A stretch of 64,000 nt of DNA from Tridacna crocea (lineage: Eukaryota > Mollusca > Bivalvia > Cardiida > Cardiidae), in the NCBI GenBank assembly GCA_943736015.1, contig OX031065.1, positions 43,882,992 to 43,946,991 of the forward strand, in the 5' to 3' direction. Positions 1 to 11,234 of this stretch are shown one piece after another. Position numbers and translations under genes: made by a program. Within the stretch, counting starts at the first letter, position 1, and every line of letters begins with the position of its first letter. A model generated the notes under the pieces. The model ran no database searches. It had not been told where the DNA came from and saw nothing but the letters and a program-made list of their open reading frames with translations.

Positions 1-1
1 A

Positions 2-229
2 TTAACCCTTTACTCCATAGATACACATTTCTATGCAATGCTTGTAGGAGCCTTTGGAACACATTGTGGCAAAAGGTGAAATTGCTTGTGATGAGCAATT
101 TCTCTTTTTGTCACAATGTTTTCTATGCTATCAAAAGGTGTTAATACACCATAGAAACGGCTTCATCCTTGCTGTTATTTAGGGTCAATTAGAGATGCCA
201 TAGAAATGCCATATGGGGTAAAGGGTTAA
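2..229. mobile_element. TTAA hairpin MITE, GGTG/GCTCG subfamily (type c)
   Basis: It runs from TTAACCCTTTACTCC to GGGGTAAAGGGTTAA, with TTAA at both ends. The centre pairs GGCAAAAGGTGAAATTGCT with a slightly decayed partner arm. Other copies of this subfamily lie at 29276, 49397 and 60531. Confidence 0.85.
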
Positions 230-609
230 ACAAATTAGCACTGGATGGAAATGTCCAGGTTACTATGTCAAATAAGTATGTGAAAACAGCCTTGCAAACC
301 GAGAAATTGCCAGGACAGTTTTCCATTTTGGATTGTTGTTTGGGAGTGCTTCCAATTCAAGAGGTAAACAAATTTGCTATTTTGGCATGGAGTTAACAGG
401 TCCAAATGATACAAACATCATCATGTACCTGGTACCAAAATCAGAAGAAGAGCACTGCATGGAAGTGCCAACGCTTTGCTGCAAACTGCTTGATTTTTCA
501 TAGAAATATCCAAGTCAAAAAGGGACACAACTGTGTTGAAAGTATTTGGATGGTAACCAGCCCCTGTTGTATGAGTTCCCCTTTTGATAGTTAACAACTT
601 GTTAAAAGT
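230..609. other. Intron or flank, no gene seen
   Basis: AT-rich sequence with no splice-bounded open frame matching the A2M-like gene and no repeat I recognise. Confidence 0.4.
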
Positions 610-837
610 ATAACTTTTTACCAAACGACAAAATCTTGGACTAGTCCAAATTGAAAGCATTTGCAGACAACAAAACAAATGTGAATCAAAATTTTAAATT
701 TGATTTGGGAAGGATAGAAAACATTATAGGAAAAGGAGAAAATGCTGGTTACCAGCATTTTATCCTTCTCCCACAATGTTTTCAAAAGGCTTTTTCTCAG
801 GGTCGTCAAAAGTCGGGATTGTGTGATAAAGAGTTAA
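610..837. mobile_element. TTAA hairpin MITE, GCTGG subfamily (type a)
   Basis: Left end TAACTTTTTACCAAACGAC, right end GTGATAAAGAGTTAA, central palindrome GAAAATGCTGGTTACCAGC.. with a one-base mismatch (TTTTATCC). Confidence 0.85.
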
Positions 838-1560
838 AGTAAATATTTTAGTAATAACAAAGATATTACATAATCATCAAAGTTTTAACACAACACTGCA
901 GACCTTGTAGAGGACAACGATAACAACCACTCCAGGGCTATGACAATAAATCATCATTTTCTTCAAAACAGCTGAGCTAAAAACAGGCAGCAATGAATGT
1001 AAACAAACCCTTTATCAAACAATTTAGTGTTTTGACTCTTTTTTATCATTCAAAAAGGTCCTATACTTGTAAAAATTTAAAGTTTTTTAAGCTGAAAAAT
1101 TTGACATAGGCATAAAAGAACTGATGTCAGCCGAAGAAGCAGGATGAAATTTAGCATTGTGGGAAAAGAAACAAATGCTGCTAATAAGTATTTTTCAGCT
1201 TTTAACTCCTAATAATTTCAAATTTTTCCCCAAGTCTATAAAAATCCTGGATTGCTTGGTAAAGGGTTTAGGAAAAAAAATTTAAAAAGCTAAGTGGAAA
1301 AATGGCACATTGCTGATAATAAATATTTTGTTCTTTTCCAAAATGTCTTCTTCCCTTTCAAAAAATAATCCCATTGTATGGACCTGATTAAGTTTCTCTT
1401 CTCAAAAGCTGTCAATTTGGACATGTGCAAAATTCATAAGCACGAAGCAAGGTATAAGTGACTATTTGCAATTACAGTCAAATCTTAATTCAGTCCTTTC
1501 CTTCCATAAAATACAAGCAAACTAGATACTAATGATGTATGCAGGTGTCCATCCTGCATG
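838..1560. other. Decayed repeats, no gene seen
   Basis: Contains an eroded hairpin-MITE fragment (about 1148-1270, ending GGTAAAGGGTTTA) and a second possible one near 1290-1370. The rest is unassigned. Confidence 0.45.
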
Positions 1561-2007
1561 CAATTCTTTGCCAAATGACATAACTGGACTTGTCCAAATT
1601 AAAAGCACTTTCAGTAGACAATATACATTTGACTCAAAAATTGAAATATGTGTATAGAAGAGTGAAAAACATAGTGGGAAAAAGGAGAAAATGCTGGTTA
1701 CCAGCATTTTCTCCTTTTCCTACAGTGTTATCTAAAGACTTCTTTCTCAAGGTCGTTTAACCCTTTCCCAAACAAGCCCTGGTTTTTACGTGTCTGCAGT
1801 AAAAGTCTTTTGAAAAGACTGTGGGAAAAGGAGAAATTGCTCGTAATGAGTAATTTCTCCTTTTCCCACGGTGTTTTCTACCTTTTACAGAACTTTCTGG
1901 CATTTTCTCTAAATCTAAAATTGTTTGCAAACTCTTTTGGTTTGGAAGAGTCCAAAATTTGTCGTTTGGGAAAGGATTAAAGATGGGATTGTGTAGTAAA
2001 CAGTTAA
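1561..2007. mobile_element. TTAA hairpin MITE type a, split by a nested MITE
   Basis: The left part runs from AATTCTTTGCCAAATGAC through the GCTGG palindrome to CAAGGTCGT. The right part AGATGGGATTGTGTAGTA..GTTAA resumes after the insertion at 1757-1980. Confidence 0.85.
1757..1980. mobile_element. TTAA hairpin MITE, GGAG/GCTCG subfamily (type b), nested
   Basis: Starts TTAACCCTTTCCCAAACAAG and ends TTTGGGAAAGGATTAA. Central arms are GGAGAAATTGCTCGTAA and TGAGTAATTTCTCC. Inserted in the internal TTAA of the surrounding type a copy, giving a TTAA duplication. Confidence 0.9.
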
Positions 2008-2182
2008 TGCATCTGCAAAAAGTATTAAACTATTCCAGCCTGCACAGTCACAGGTAAAAATGTTTTGCTATCTGCAATTTTTTTCATGTTCAAGGATCAT
2101 TTTACCTCATAGTTCAGTCTATTGTAAGGCAAAATGGATTTCATATTTTCAAAAACAAGACACTATTTTACCCTGGTAATGG

Positions 2183-2415
2183 GTTTATTCTTTACCAAAC
2201 AAGCCCTGGTTTTCATGATCCTGGATAGTAAAGCTTTAGAAAACCTTGTTGGAAAAGGAGAAAATGCTGGTAACTAGCATTTTCTCCTTTTCCCACAATG
2301 TTTTCTACCCTTTCAGAGACAAATTTCATTTATCCGTACACTTAATTTGCTGTCTGCAAATCTTTCACTATGGGCCAGTCTAACATAATTATTGTCACTT
2401 ATTAAAGAATTTTAA
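2183..2415. mobile_element. TTAA hairpin MITE type a, eroded ends
   Basis: Has TTTACCAAACAAGCCCTGG at the left, palindrome GAAAATGCTGGTAACTAGC, and a degraded right end near TTGTCACTTATTAAAG. Confidence 0.75.
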
Positions 2416-2642
2416 AACTCTTTACCACACAACCCCTACTTTTCATGACCCTGAGAAGGAAGCCTTTTGAAAACATTGTGTGAAAAGGAGAAAGTGCTGG
2501 TATCTAGCATTTTCTCCTTTTCCCACAATGTCTTCTACCCTTCCCAAAACCAATTTTTATTTTTCAGTCACATTTATTTTGTTGTCTGCAAATGCTTTCA
2601 ATTTGGACCAGTCTAAGATTTTGTCGTTTGGTAAAGGGTTAA
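2412..2642. mobile_element. TTAA hairpin MITE type a
   Basis: Starts about AAACTCTTTACCACACAAC and ends GTCGTTTGGTAAAGGGTTAA. The palindrome carries point decay (GAAAGTGCTGGTATCTAGC). Confidence 0.8.
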
Positions 2643-2947
2643 GCAGTCCTAGAAGTTAAAATCTCTGCACAACTGGCTGGTTTCATGTTACAATGTGACA
2701 TTACCATGCAATAGCATGTAAGTATGCAAGGATTGGAGCCAGGCAATAACACATTATATGTGCAAGGAGTGGAGTCACGGTCTGTCAGAAACAGATCATG
2801 ACGGTGCTACATATATTGCAGTTTACGTCAATGCATTATATCGTATTGGTCAAGAAAAAGCTTAACCTTTTCCCAAACGACAAATTTTGGACCCTTCCAA
2901 ACCGAAAGAGTTTCCAGATGACAATTTTTGATTTGGAGAAAAGTATC

Positions 2948-3178
2948 TTAAACCCATTACCACACAATCCCTACTTTTGATGCCCCTGAGAAAGAAGCCT
3001 TTAGAAAACATTGTGGGAAAAGGAGAAAATGCTGGTAACCAGCATTTTCTCCTTTTCCCACAAATGTTTTCTACCCTTCACAAAACAAATTTCAAATTTT
3101 CAGTCATTTTTATTTTGTCATCTGCAAATGCTTTCAATTTGGACAAGTCTGAAATTTTGTCGTCTGGTAATAAATTAA
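2948..3178. mobile_element. TTAA hairpin MITE type a, behind a type b fragment
   Basis: TTAA at both ends with a near-perfect palindrome. Just before it (2862-2947) lies a left-arm fragment of a type b-like copy (TTAACCTTTTCCCAAACGAC), which the TTAA insertion appears to interrupt. Confidence 0.85.
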
Positions 3179-4053
3179 TCAAACCTGCTGGCTATAAACA
3201 AAAAATAATGATCATCTAAATAATAAAATATTTGTCATTGTTTGTCTTTTACTTTCTAAAAGAAGAAATGAATTGTAATCTGTGCTTGTTGCCAAAGAGA
3301 CCCATTTGAATTGACCACCTAAGTTTAAGGAATGACCCTCAATTAATGAGGCAAAGGGTCCATATGGCCCCAAATTTCAAACTCAAAGCTGTAAGGGTCA
3401 GAAGGCTATGCCTTGAGCTGGCTGGCTTTCAGCCACTAAAGCCTATAATTATGGCCTTTTCTCATTTCTCCGTTCGTTCTCGCTTCTCCTTTCATGTACT
3501 AAAGCGGAATGAATAAGCGCTCGTGACGTTTTTTCCACCCTGGTTCTATTCTACTCTGTCAGATATTATGCATAACATCCTATCCTACGTCGAAAGTTTT
3601 TTTCTATCAAATAGGACGCAAAAATGCAACAACAGAGAGTACTTTTCATAGTTTGAAAGAAAATATTTCATTAGATACAATAAAAAGCAAATTTTCAATG
3701 TTTTTCAACATTAAATATGCCTAAATGGATTGCAATTACCCTTTGCTATGAATAAGCTAATCCATCTGAACTAGAGTGTAGAATATTCATCAGTCTTTAG
3801 TGACCGGCCTTGACATTCAGTCAAATGAATGGAAAAATGAGAAAGTTGCCATACTACCCAGGTTGGTGAGGAAGTTTTGGAAAAAACCCTCGGATCGAAC
3901 CTTTTGAGGCAAGCTGTAGTGACTTTTTTCAGTTACAAGTTTTTTAGATTTTAGATTTGATCATTACACAAAAATTTAGATTCCTTGACCGAAAATGTGA
4001 ATCTTGTGAGCTTATTTACGCTTAGGTGATGGAGAAAGGAGAACACAGTATAT
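3179..4053. other. Unassigned intron or flank
   Basis: No coding exon or known repeat recognised. A short segment at 3400-3450 (GAGCTGGCTGGCTTTCAGCC) is imperfectly self-complementary and could be the end of a decayed element. Confidence 0.35.
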
Positions 4054-4282
4054 TTAACTCATTACCACACGAGACAATTTTGGACTGGTCCAAATTGAAA
4101 GCATTTGCAGATGACAAAAAAAAGGTGACTGAAAAATTGAAATTTAGTTTGGGAAGGGTAGAAAACAATGTGGGAAAAGGAGAAAATGCTGGTTATCAGC
4201 ATTTTCTCCTTTTCCCACAGTGTTTTCAAAGGGCTTCTTTCTCAGGGGCGTCAAAAGTAGGGATTGAGTGGTAATGGGTTAA
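4054..4282. mobile_element. TTAA hairpin MITE type a next to exon 9
   Basis: TTAACTCATTACCACACGAG to GAGTGGTAATGGGTTAA with the GCTGG palindrome. It ends 34 bp from the 5' splice site of the 4317-4457 exon. Confidence 0.9.
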
Positions 4283-4316
4283 AGAACACACTGGCATTGG
4301 TAACTTATTCACCTAC

Positions 4317-4457
4317 CTTTTCCAAAGAGCTGTCTAGTTCAACCATGATGAACTTTCCACTGACTGACATTCCTTCTCGAACCTGCACTTCCACTTTCGA
4401 ACTCATCAGTGGCTCTTCTTCTTCCCCTGCATTGGGCTGTTGGTACTCAAACCATAC
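4317..4457 (-). CDS. A2M/TEP-like exon (end of MG4, start of MG5)
   Basis: Internal exon of 141 nt (47 codons), phase 0 at both ends. Acceptor ATTAAAG|GTATGG and donor GAAAAG|GTAGGTG on the minus strand. It encodes VWFEYQQPNAGEEEEP..., an acidic stretch, then KVEVQVREGMSVSGKF and a VELDSSLEK end. The position after the MG4 strand GVLK-VWFEY and before an expected MG5 strand fits A2M-superfamily architecture. No further exon of the gene could be supported between here and coordinate 1, so the rest of the gene probably lies to the left. The acceptor side carries a 12-base repeat of the preceding exon's donor side. Confidence 0.8.
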
Positions 4458-4580
4458 CTTTAATTAACAATACAAGACCAAAATAGTCCTGTCTTAAATT
4501 GACTATGAACAAGTTATTCATAATAATTCCCATTAACAATTTTTACAACGGAGTAAGAAGTCTTATAATTTACAGAAAAA

Positions 4581-4783
4581 TTAACCCTTAAGGTCCTAAG
4601 GGCAACTCTTGGACCCTATGCAGACAGTGCAGATCAAGATCAGACTGCATAGAACATGCAGTCTGATCTTGGATCTACTCTGATAAGGAGATATCATTCC
4701 CCCTAAACTAGCATTATGTAGCAGAATTTGGATTTTTATTGTCAGCTTGCAAGTTTCATTTCACTTCACAGGATAGGGGTTAA
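4581..4783. mobile_element. Second TTAA family with GATCAAGATC palindrome
   Basis: TTAACCCTTAAGG at the left, GGATAGGGGTTAA at the right. Central arms are GATCAAGATCAGACTGCATA and ATGCAGTCTGATCTTGGATC. Related copies lie at 41781, 45262, 49240, 53160 and 61505. Confidence 0.8.
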
Positions 4784-5283
4784 CCCTTCAATAAACAATC
4801 CCAGGTCTTAACAACTCTGTAGAAGAGGCCTTTTAAAAACATTGTGGGAAAAGGAGAAAATGCTGCTATCCACATTTTTCCACATTTTTTCTACCATATT
4901 AATGCAATATTGCACCATTTCATCTGCAATGAAATCATTGTTTGCTAATGCTTTCAATTTCGAGAAGAAGCCTTTTAAAAACATTTTGGGAAAAGGAGAA
5001 AATACTGCCAACCAGCATTTTCTCCTTTTTCCACATTTTTTCTACCCTATTAATGTAATATTGCACCATTTTGAACCAAACTAAAATTATTGTCTGCTAA
5101 TGCTTTCTATTTGGAGAAGAGGCCTTTTAAAAACATTTTGGGAAGAGGAGAAAATGCTGCTAACCAGCATTTTCTCCTTTTTCCACTCTATTAAAGCAAT
5201 ATTGCACCTTTTGAACCACATTGAAAGTGTTGTCTGCTTATGCTTTCAATTTGGAAAAGGCTAACATTTTGTCACCTGGTTAA
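4780..5283. mobile_element. TTAA MITE with triplicated hairpin core
   Basis: One pair of TTAA ends encloses three tandem hairpin units, each beginning GAAGA(G/A)GCCTTTTAAAAACATT, at 4822, 4964 and 5116 (spacing 142 and 152 bp). It shares its right TTAA with the next copy. Confidence 0.85.
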
Positions 5284-5509
5284 CTTTTTACTAAACCACA
5301 AAATTTCAGACTGGTCCAATTTGAAAGCACTTGCAGAATGACAAAATATATGCTACTCAAAAATCGAAATTTGTTTCCAGAAAGGTAGAAAACATTGAGG
5401 GAAAAGGAGAAAATGCTGGTAACCAGCATTTTCTCCTTTTGCCACAATGTTTTTAAAAGGGTTCTATCTCAAGGTTGTAAAAACCAGGGATTGTTTGTTA
5501 AAGGGTTAA
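5280..5509. mobile_element. TTAA hairpin MITE type a, sharing a TTAA
   Basis: The left TTAA (5280-5283) is also the right end of the preceding element. Right end GTTTGTTAAAGGGTTAA. Confidence 0.85.
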
Positions 5510-5764
5510 GGGTTACTAAAACTAACAATTTAGGGGATAAATCTTACATATCAGTACAAGGTCAGTGAGTATGAAGGAGGTCAGTGAATATGACAGAGGT
5601 CAGTGCAATGAAAATTCTTGCTAATTGTCTATGATCTCTAAGAAACACCAGGTGAGCAAACCAATTTCAGAGTTTTGAAAGCTGAAAAAAAATCTTTTCT
5701 TTGGCATAAATGATCAAGATTCTGAGAGAAAATAATAAAATGATAAAGGCACTATACCCTTCAA

Positions 5765-5840
5765 GAATATCTTACATCCCTTTCCCCATACAAGTCCAAG
5801 TTTTAATGGCTAAAGGAAATGGCTTTTAAAAACATTTTAA
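5765..5840. repeat. Truncated hairpin MITE arm
   Basis: CCCTTTCCCCATACAAGTCC..GGCTTTTAAAAACATTTTAAAA resembles one outer arm and stops where the 5841 element begins. Confidence 0.55.
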
Positions 5841-6570
5841 AACAAGGGGGCCATGATGGCTCTGAAATCGCTCACCCGAGTCTTTTGACCAAACATGACC
5901 CATTTTCAATCTCTTTTGAGATATTATGACAAACATTTTACCACGGTTATTCACCCAAAATGACCCACTTGCAAACTGGTGCAAGACCAATATTCTGACC
6001 AAGTTTCATGAGTATTGCATCAAAAATGAGGCCTCTAGAAAAAGACCTAGTTTTTTATCCAACGTTACCCATTTTCCAACTCTTAATACATTTCCATGAA
6101 ATTATCATGACAAAGATTCTGACCAACTTTCCAGAATTTTGGACTTAACATGTGGTCTTTACAGTATACACAAGGTTTTTCTATGATTTGACAAAGTGAT
6201 CCAGTTTTTTACCAGACATTACCCATTATCTTTCACTTTTGAGATATAACTCGGATAAACATTCTGACCATGTTTCGTGAGTATTGGACAGAAAATGTGG
6301 ACTCCAGGGCGTTCCCAAGATTTTTGCAAGATTTGACCTAATGACCTAGTTTTTGACCAAACATGACCCATTTTTGATCCCGTCCGAGATTCTATTAGGA
6401 GAAACATTCTGACCAGGTTTCAAGACTATCTGACTGAAAATTTGGCCTCTAGAGTGTACACAAGGTAAAAGTTGACGACAGACGACAGACGACAGACATT
6501 GCACAACGCACTATGGACACAGCATGATCACAATAGCTCACCATGAGCACTTCATGCTCAGGTGAGCTAA
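5841..6570 (+). mobile_element. HINE/pearl-like element, family B copy 1
   Basis: 5' end ACAAGGGGGCCATGATGGC then CGCTCACCCGAG. The body is diverged ~145-bp tandem units (TTTGACC..TGACCTAGTTTTTGACC..CATGACCCATTTT). The 3' end has GACGACAGACGACAGAC, the palindrome GAGCACTTCATGCTC and terminal AGGTGAGCTAA. The layout (conserved ends, tandem core, 3' hairpin before CTAA) resembles bivalve pearl/Helentron-associated elements; family assignment is inference. Confidence 0.75.
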
Positions 6571-6919
6571 AATTAATCTAACAAACAAAAAGTGTGGCCT
6601 CCACAGCATACACAAGACTCATAGAAGATTAGACCATATTTTTAATCCAATGTGACCTTTTTTCAAAGTCATCTTGGATATCGTCAAGAAAGAGATTCTG
6701 ACCTACTTTAAGGTGTGGTTGATTCATAATATGGCCCCTAGAGTGTGCTCAAGGTTCTTTTAAGATTTCACCCGATGATCTATTTTTTTACCCAAAATAA
6801 ACTGCTATCAAAGATGCATGAGATATTACCAAACCAAAATCCTGACCAGGTCTTATCAGTAATATTATCAAACCGAAATCTGACCAAGTCTTATCAGTAT
6901 CTGACTGAAAATGTAGCCT
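6571..6919 (+). repeat. Eroded family B tandem units
   Basis: About two diverged 145-bp units (GTGTGGCCTCCACAGCATAC, GATTCTGACC) without recognisable ends, cut by a TTAA MITE. Confidence 0.6.
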
Positions 6920-7072
6920 TTAACCCTTTACCACACAATACAACTTTTAACAAACCTGAGAAAGAAGCCTTTTGAAAACATTGTGGGAAAAGGAGAAAAT
7001 ACTGGTTCCAAGACATGTACAGAAGGCCCCTATTTCAGAGTCAAAGCCAATGTATTGTTTGTAAAGGGTTGG
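6920..7072. mobile_element. Internally deleted TTAA hairpin MITE
   Basis: TTAACCCTTTACCACACAAT through GGGAAAAGGAGAAAATACTGGTTCC, then an abrupt switch to GTTTGTAAAGGGTT. The second hairpin arm is missing. Confidence 0.65.
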
Positions 7073-7369
7073 GCAATAGGCATAGCAATTATACAAATAT
7101 TCCTGCAGCTGACAGTATCCCTTGAGTTGACAGCCTATAGAAGTGATAGTTTTTAGCAGCACTGCAATATCCCACATTGCTTTTCTATTTGATTAAAAAA
7201 GAATGATAGTCCTTAGTACTGCGTGATGGGTAACGGGTGACTTAATGTACTGAGGCCACGACTTCTTTAAATTTTTGCATTATATATCTGGATATCTGCA
7301 CAGATACTTTGAGTTTTTTGCAAGGTCGGAATGTAATCACAACATGCAGTTGTCCTCTTGCTTTTAAGG

Positions 7370-7795
7370 GGAATTGATGAAAGAAGAAGATCTCAGTGGG
7401 GCATCAACTGAGCTAGCACTCCAAGGTAAGGTGTTGGAAAGCTGAGCAAATGTAGAACACAACTGATGATATATTTGAGAAATGTGGCTTCAAAAATGGG
7501 TATTTCTGGAGACCACACTTGGTAGAGGTCCACTAGATAAAGTGACATGCTAAATTTGGTAGCCTTAGGTCTTATGGTTTCAGACAAGATAATTTTCAAA
7601 GATATACAATGTTTATCAGTTTTGTTGCCATGGCAACCACAGTTTTTGAAGGAATCAAAGTCTTTCAAGGAACTCTGGAGAGGACCACAGCAGGACTATT
7701 TCTGTGAAGTTTCATCATTATTGAAATTGTGGTTTCATGGAAGATGATGATTGGGCCATGACATAAGCCCGCTGGCCTTTGGCCAGTGGAGTTAA
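7370..7795 (+). mobile_element. HINE-like family C, 3' fragment
   Basis: Contains body phrases TTTGGTAGCCTTAGGTCTTATGG and TTGTTGCCATGGCAACCA, and the family C end GGCCATGACATAAGCCC..GGCCAGTGGAGTTAA. The 5' end is absent. Confidence 0.7.
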
Positions 7796-7796
7796 A

Positions 7797-8308
7797 AATT
7801 CAATCAAGCTTTATAAATATAATTATTCCTGTATACATGGTATGTCAAACAAGCAAGTCAATGGTGCATTATACATTTAAATTGTAAAAGGATATGATTC
7901 ACTGTTAGATTTCTATAATAAATTACGGCACTTACAAGCATAGAAGAAAGACTTGAAAATGGTAGTTTCAGCAACTAGAGTGATTGCATAGGTGCAAAAG
8001 AAAAATGATACCATCATATGACAGACTGTAATGCTAACATGCCTCTGCCCTTTCAGATGAATCCTGTTCTCCAATATTAACACAAACAAAAGGGCCATTG
8101 GCCCTGCAGCGCTCACCTGAGACTATAGATTCATTTCCCTCATTTTTATGTGATGAACTTACGGAATTGGCAGAGTTGTGACAATTACCAATCTATGATA
8201 CTCTCCAATATTCATTAGATCAGTGAATCCCTCGATACCTTACATGGTTAGTTCGCCAGTCACTTGCAATCGTTGCTCTTGCAATCGTTGCTATCTACAT
8301 TACTCAAA
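7797..8308. other. Unassigned intron sequence
   Basis: No exon consistent with the gene is seen. 8090-8125 (AAAGGGCCATTGGCCCTGC..GCTCACCTGAG) looks like a stray family B 5' end without a body. Confidence 0.4.
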
Positions 8309-8547
8309 TAACATCTTTACCACACAATCCCGACTATTACGGAATCAGAAAAGAGACGGCTTTTGAGAACATTGCAGGAAAAGGAGAAAACGCTGATAAC
8401 CAGCATTTTCTCCTTTACCCACAATGTTTTCTATCCTATCCTTCACAGAAATCTTAATTTCAGCAGCATTTCATTTTGATTTGTTGTTCGCACATTCTTC
8501 GAATATGGTCCACTCCCACAAATTATCTATTGGTAAAGACCCTTAAC
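8309..8547. mobile_element. TTAA hairpin MITE type a, eroded
   Basis: Left CATCTTTACCACACAATCCC, palindrome GAAAACGCTGATAACCAGC, right end decayed to GGTAAAGACCCTTAA. Confidence 0.7.
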
Positions 8548-8690
8548 TTATTGATGCCAGGAAACATCTCCTTTTTTGTCTACCCTTTCTACCCAAGTGT
8601 TTCTAGATCCAACTTATCAGTCAATTCCTTAGATCTAGCCTTGAAAATCAAACAAGGATGAAAGTAACAAAGTAAGTTGGAGGCATTTGC

Positions 8691-11010
8691 AACAAGAGGG
8701 CCATGATGGCCCAGAAACTGCTCACCTGAGTTTATTGACCAAACATGAACCATCTAGTTTCCCAGTGACCTAGTTTTTTATCAGACATTACCCATCATCA
8801 AACACTTTTGAGATATCAATAACACAAATATTCTGACCAAGTTTCATGAGTATTGGACTAAAAATGTGGCCTCTACAGCGTACAAAAGGTTTTTCTAAGA
8901 TTTCACAAAGTGACCTAGTTTTGGACCCAACAATTACCCATTATCAAACTCTTTTGAGACATCACCAAAACAAACATTCTGACCAAGTCTGAAGAGTATC
9001 AGGCAGAAAATGTAACCTCTAGAGTGTATACAACGTTTTTCTAATATTTGACCCATTGACCTAGTTTTTTACTCTACATGACACATTTTCAAACTCATTC
9101 AAGGTATCAGCAGGACAAATATTATAAACAAGTTTTAGGAGTATCAGACTGAAAATGTGTCCTCCAGAGCATACAAAAGGTGTTTATAACATTTGACTTA
9201 TTGACCCAGTTTTAGACCCAACATGACCCATTTTCAAACTCATCCAAGATATTATAAAGGCAAACATTCTGACCACTTCTCAAGAGTGTTGGACTGAAAA
9301 TGTGGAAACCAGAGCATATACAAGGTTTTTCTAAGATTTGACCTGGTGACCTAGTTTTTAACCCCCATGACCCATTTTCAAACTCGTCTACTATATCATC
9401 AAGGCAAACATTCTGACCAACTTACAAGAGTTTTGGACTGAAAATGTGGCCTCTAGAGCCTACAAAAGGTTTTTCTAACATTTGACCTGGTGACCTAGTT
9501 TTTGACTCCACATGACCCATTTTCACACTCGTCCAAGTTATCATAAAGGCAAATAGTCTGACTAACTTTCAAGAGTTTTGGACTGAAAATGTGGCTTCTA
9601 GAGCATACACAAGGTTTTTCTAACATTTGACCTAGTGACCTAGTTTTTGACCCGACATGACCCATTTTCAAACTTGTCTGAGATATTATTAAGACAAACA
9701 TCCTGACCAACTTTCATGAGTATCCGACTGAAAATGTGGCCTCTAGAACATACACAAGGTTTTTCTAAAATTTGATTTAGCGACCTAGATTTTTACCCCC
9801 ACATGACCCATTTTAGATCTTGTCCGAGATATCATCCAGGCTTACATCCAGAGCAATTTTCATGAGTATCGGACTGAAAATGTGGCCTTTAGAGTTTACA
9901 CAAGCTTTTCTAAGATTTGACCTGGTGACCAAGTTTTTGACCTGGCATAACCCATTTTCAAACTCATCCTACATTTCATCGAGGCAAACATCCTGACCAA
10001 CTTTCATGAGTATCCGACTGAAAATGTGGCCTCTAGACCGTACACAAGATTTTTCTAAAATTTGACCTAGTGACCTACTTTTTGACCAGACATAAAACAT
10101 TTTTGGACTAGTTCGAGATATCATCAAGACAAACATTCTGACCAACTTTCAAGAGTTTTGGACAGAAAATGTGGCCTCTAGAGCGTACAAAAGGTTTTTC
10201 CAAGATTTAACCTAGTGACCTAGTTTTTGACCCATCATGACCCATTTATGAACTCGTCTGAGATATCATCCAGACAAACATCCTGACCAACTTTCATGAG
10301 TATCCAACTGAAAATGTGGCCTCTAGAGCGTACAAAAGGTTTTTCCAAGATTTAACCTAGTGACCTAGTTTTTGACCCATCATGACCCATTTATGAACTC
10401 GTCTGAGATATCATCCAGACAAACATCCTGACCAACTTTCATGAGTATCCAACTGAAAATGTGGCCTCTAGAGCGCACACAAGCTTTTTCTAAAATTTGA
10501 CCTAATGACCTAGTTTTTGACCCCACATGACCCATTTTCCAACTTGTCCAAAATATCATCCAGACAAACATCCTGACCAACTTTCATGAGTATCCGACTG
10601 AAAATGTGGCCTCTAGAGCATACACAAGGTTTTTCTAAAATTTGACCTAGTGACCTAGTTTTTGACCCAACATGACCCATTTTTGGACTTGTCCAAGATA
10701 TAATCAAGACAAACATTCTGACCAACTTTCATGGGTACCCGACTGAAAATGTGGCCTATAGAGCGTACACAAGGTTTTTCTAAGATTTGACCTAATGACC
10801 TAGTTTTTGACCCGACATGACTCATTTTTGAACTCGTCCGAGATTTCATCAAGGCAAACATCCTGACCAACTTTCATGAGTATCGGATTGAAAATGTGGC
10901 CTCTAGAGCGTACACAAGGTAAAAGTTGACGACAGACGATGTACGACAGACGACAGACACAGGACGATCACAATAGCTCACCATGAGCACTTTGTGCTCA
11001 GGTGAGCTAA
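8691..11010 (+). mobile_element. HINE-like family B copy 2, about 15 tandem units
   Basis: 5' end AACAAGAGGGCCATGATGGC and GCTCACCTGAG. About 15 units of ~145 bp follow, each with TGACCTAGTTTTTGACCC, CATGACCCATTTT, ATCATC(A/C)AGACAAACAT and GAAAATGTGGCCTCTAGAG. The 3' end has a GACGACAGACGATG tract, palindrome GAGCACTTTGTGCTC and AGGTGAGCTAA. Reading frames of about 71 aa on the minus strand arise only because one unit chains into the next in a shifted frame (145 is not a multiple of three). Confidence 0.85.
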
Positions 11011-11234
11011 AAAGTATAAACCCTGGTCAGCCGAGGCAGTCTGCACAAGGTAGAAACTTTTCACTTTTGTGAAATATCCAAATGTAAAATTTAATGGTCT
11101 TTCTACTTTACTAAACTGTCAATGGAAAGTTATTGACTGGCAGATCTTTCTTCAGTTGTGTTGACTGCTATTTAATGCATTTGATACTTGGCCCTTTTTT
11201 TGCATGACATGTCACATGTAGTTCCTACGTTCAA

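Noticed and set aside
900-975. Possible further minus-strand exon (acceptor TTTTTAG or CTCAG; frame VLKKMMIYCHSP)
   Set aside because: The frame required by the preceding exon (phase 0) hits a stop. The other frame does not match MG5 and the donor AAG|GTCTGC is poor.
9495-10870. Overlapping ~71-aa minus-strand reading frames with a shared VRMFV..SKTRSLGQILEKP pattern
   Set aside because: They are translations of the 145-bp family B tandem units. Because 145 is not a multiple of three, each frame ends in the next unit. No start context or codon conservation supports a protein.
8691-11010. Regularly spaced repeats that might suggest a CRISPR array
   Set aside because: The units are ~145 bp, diverged, and lack short identical repeats with unique spacers. 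The genome is eukaryotic and the ends are those of a mobile element.
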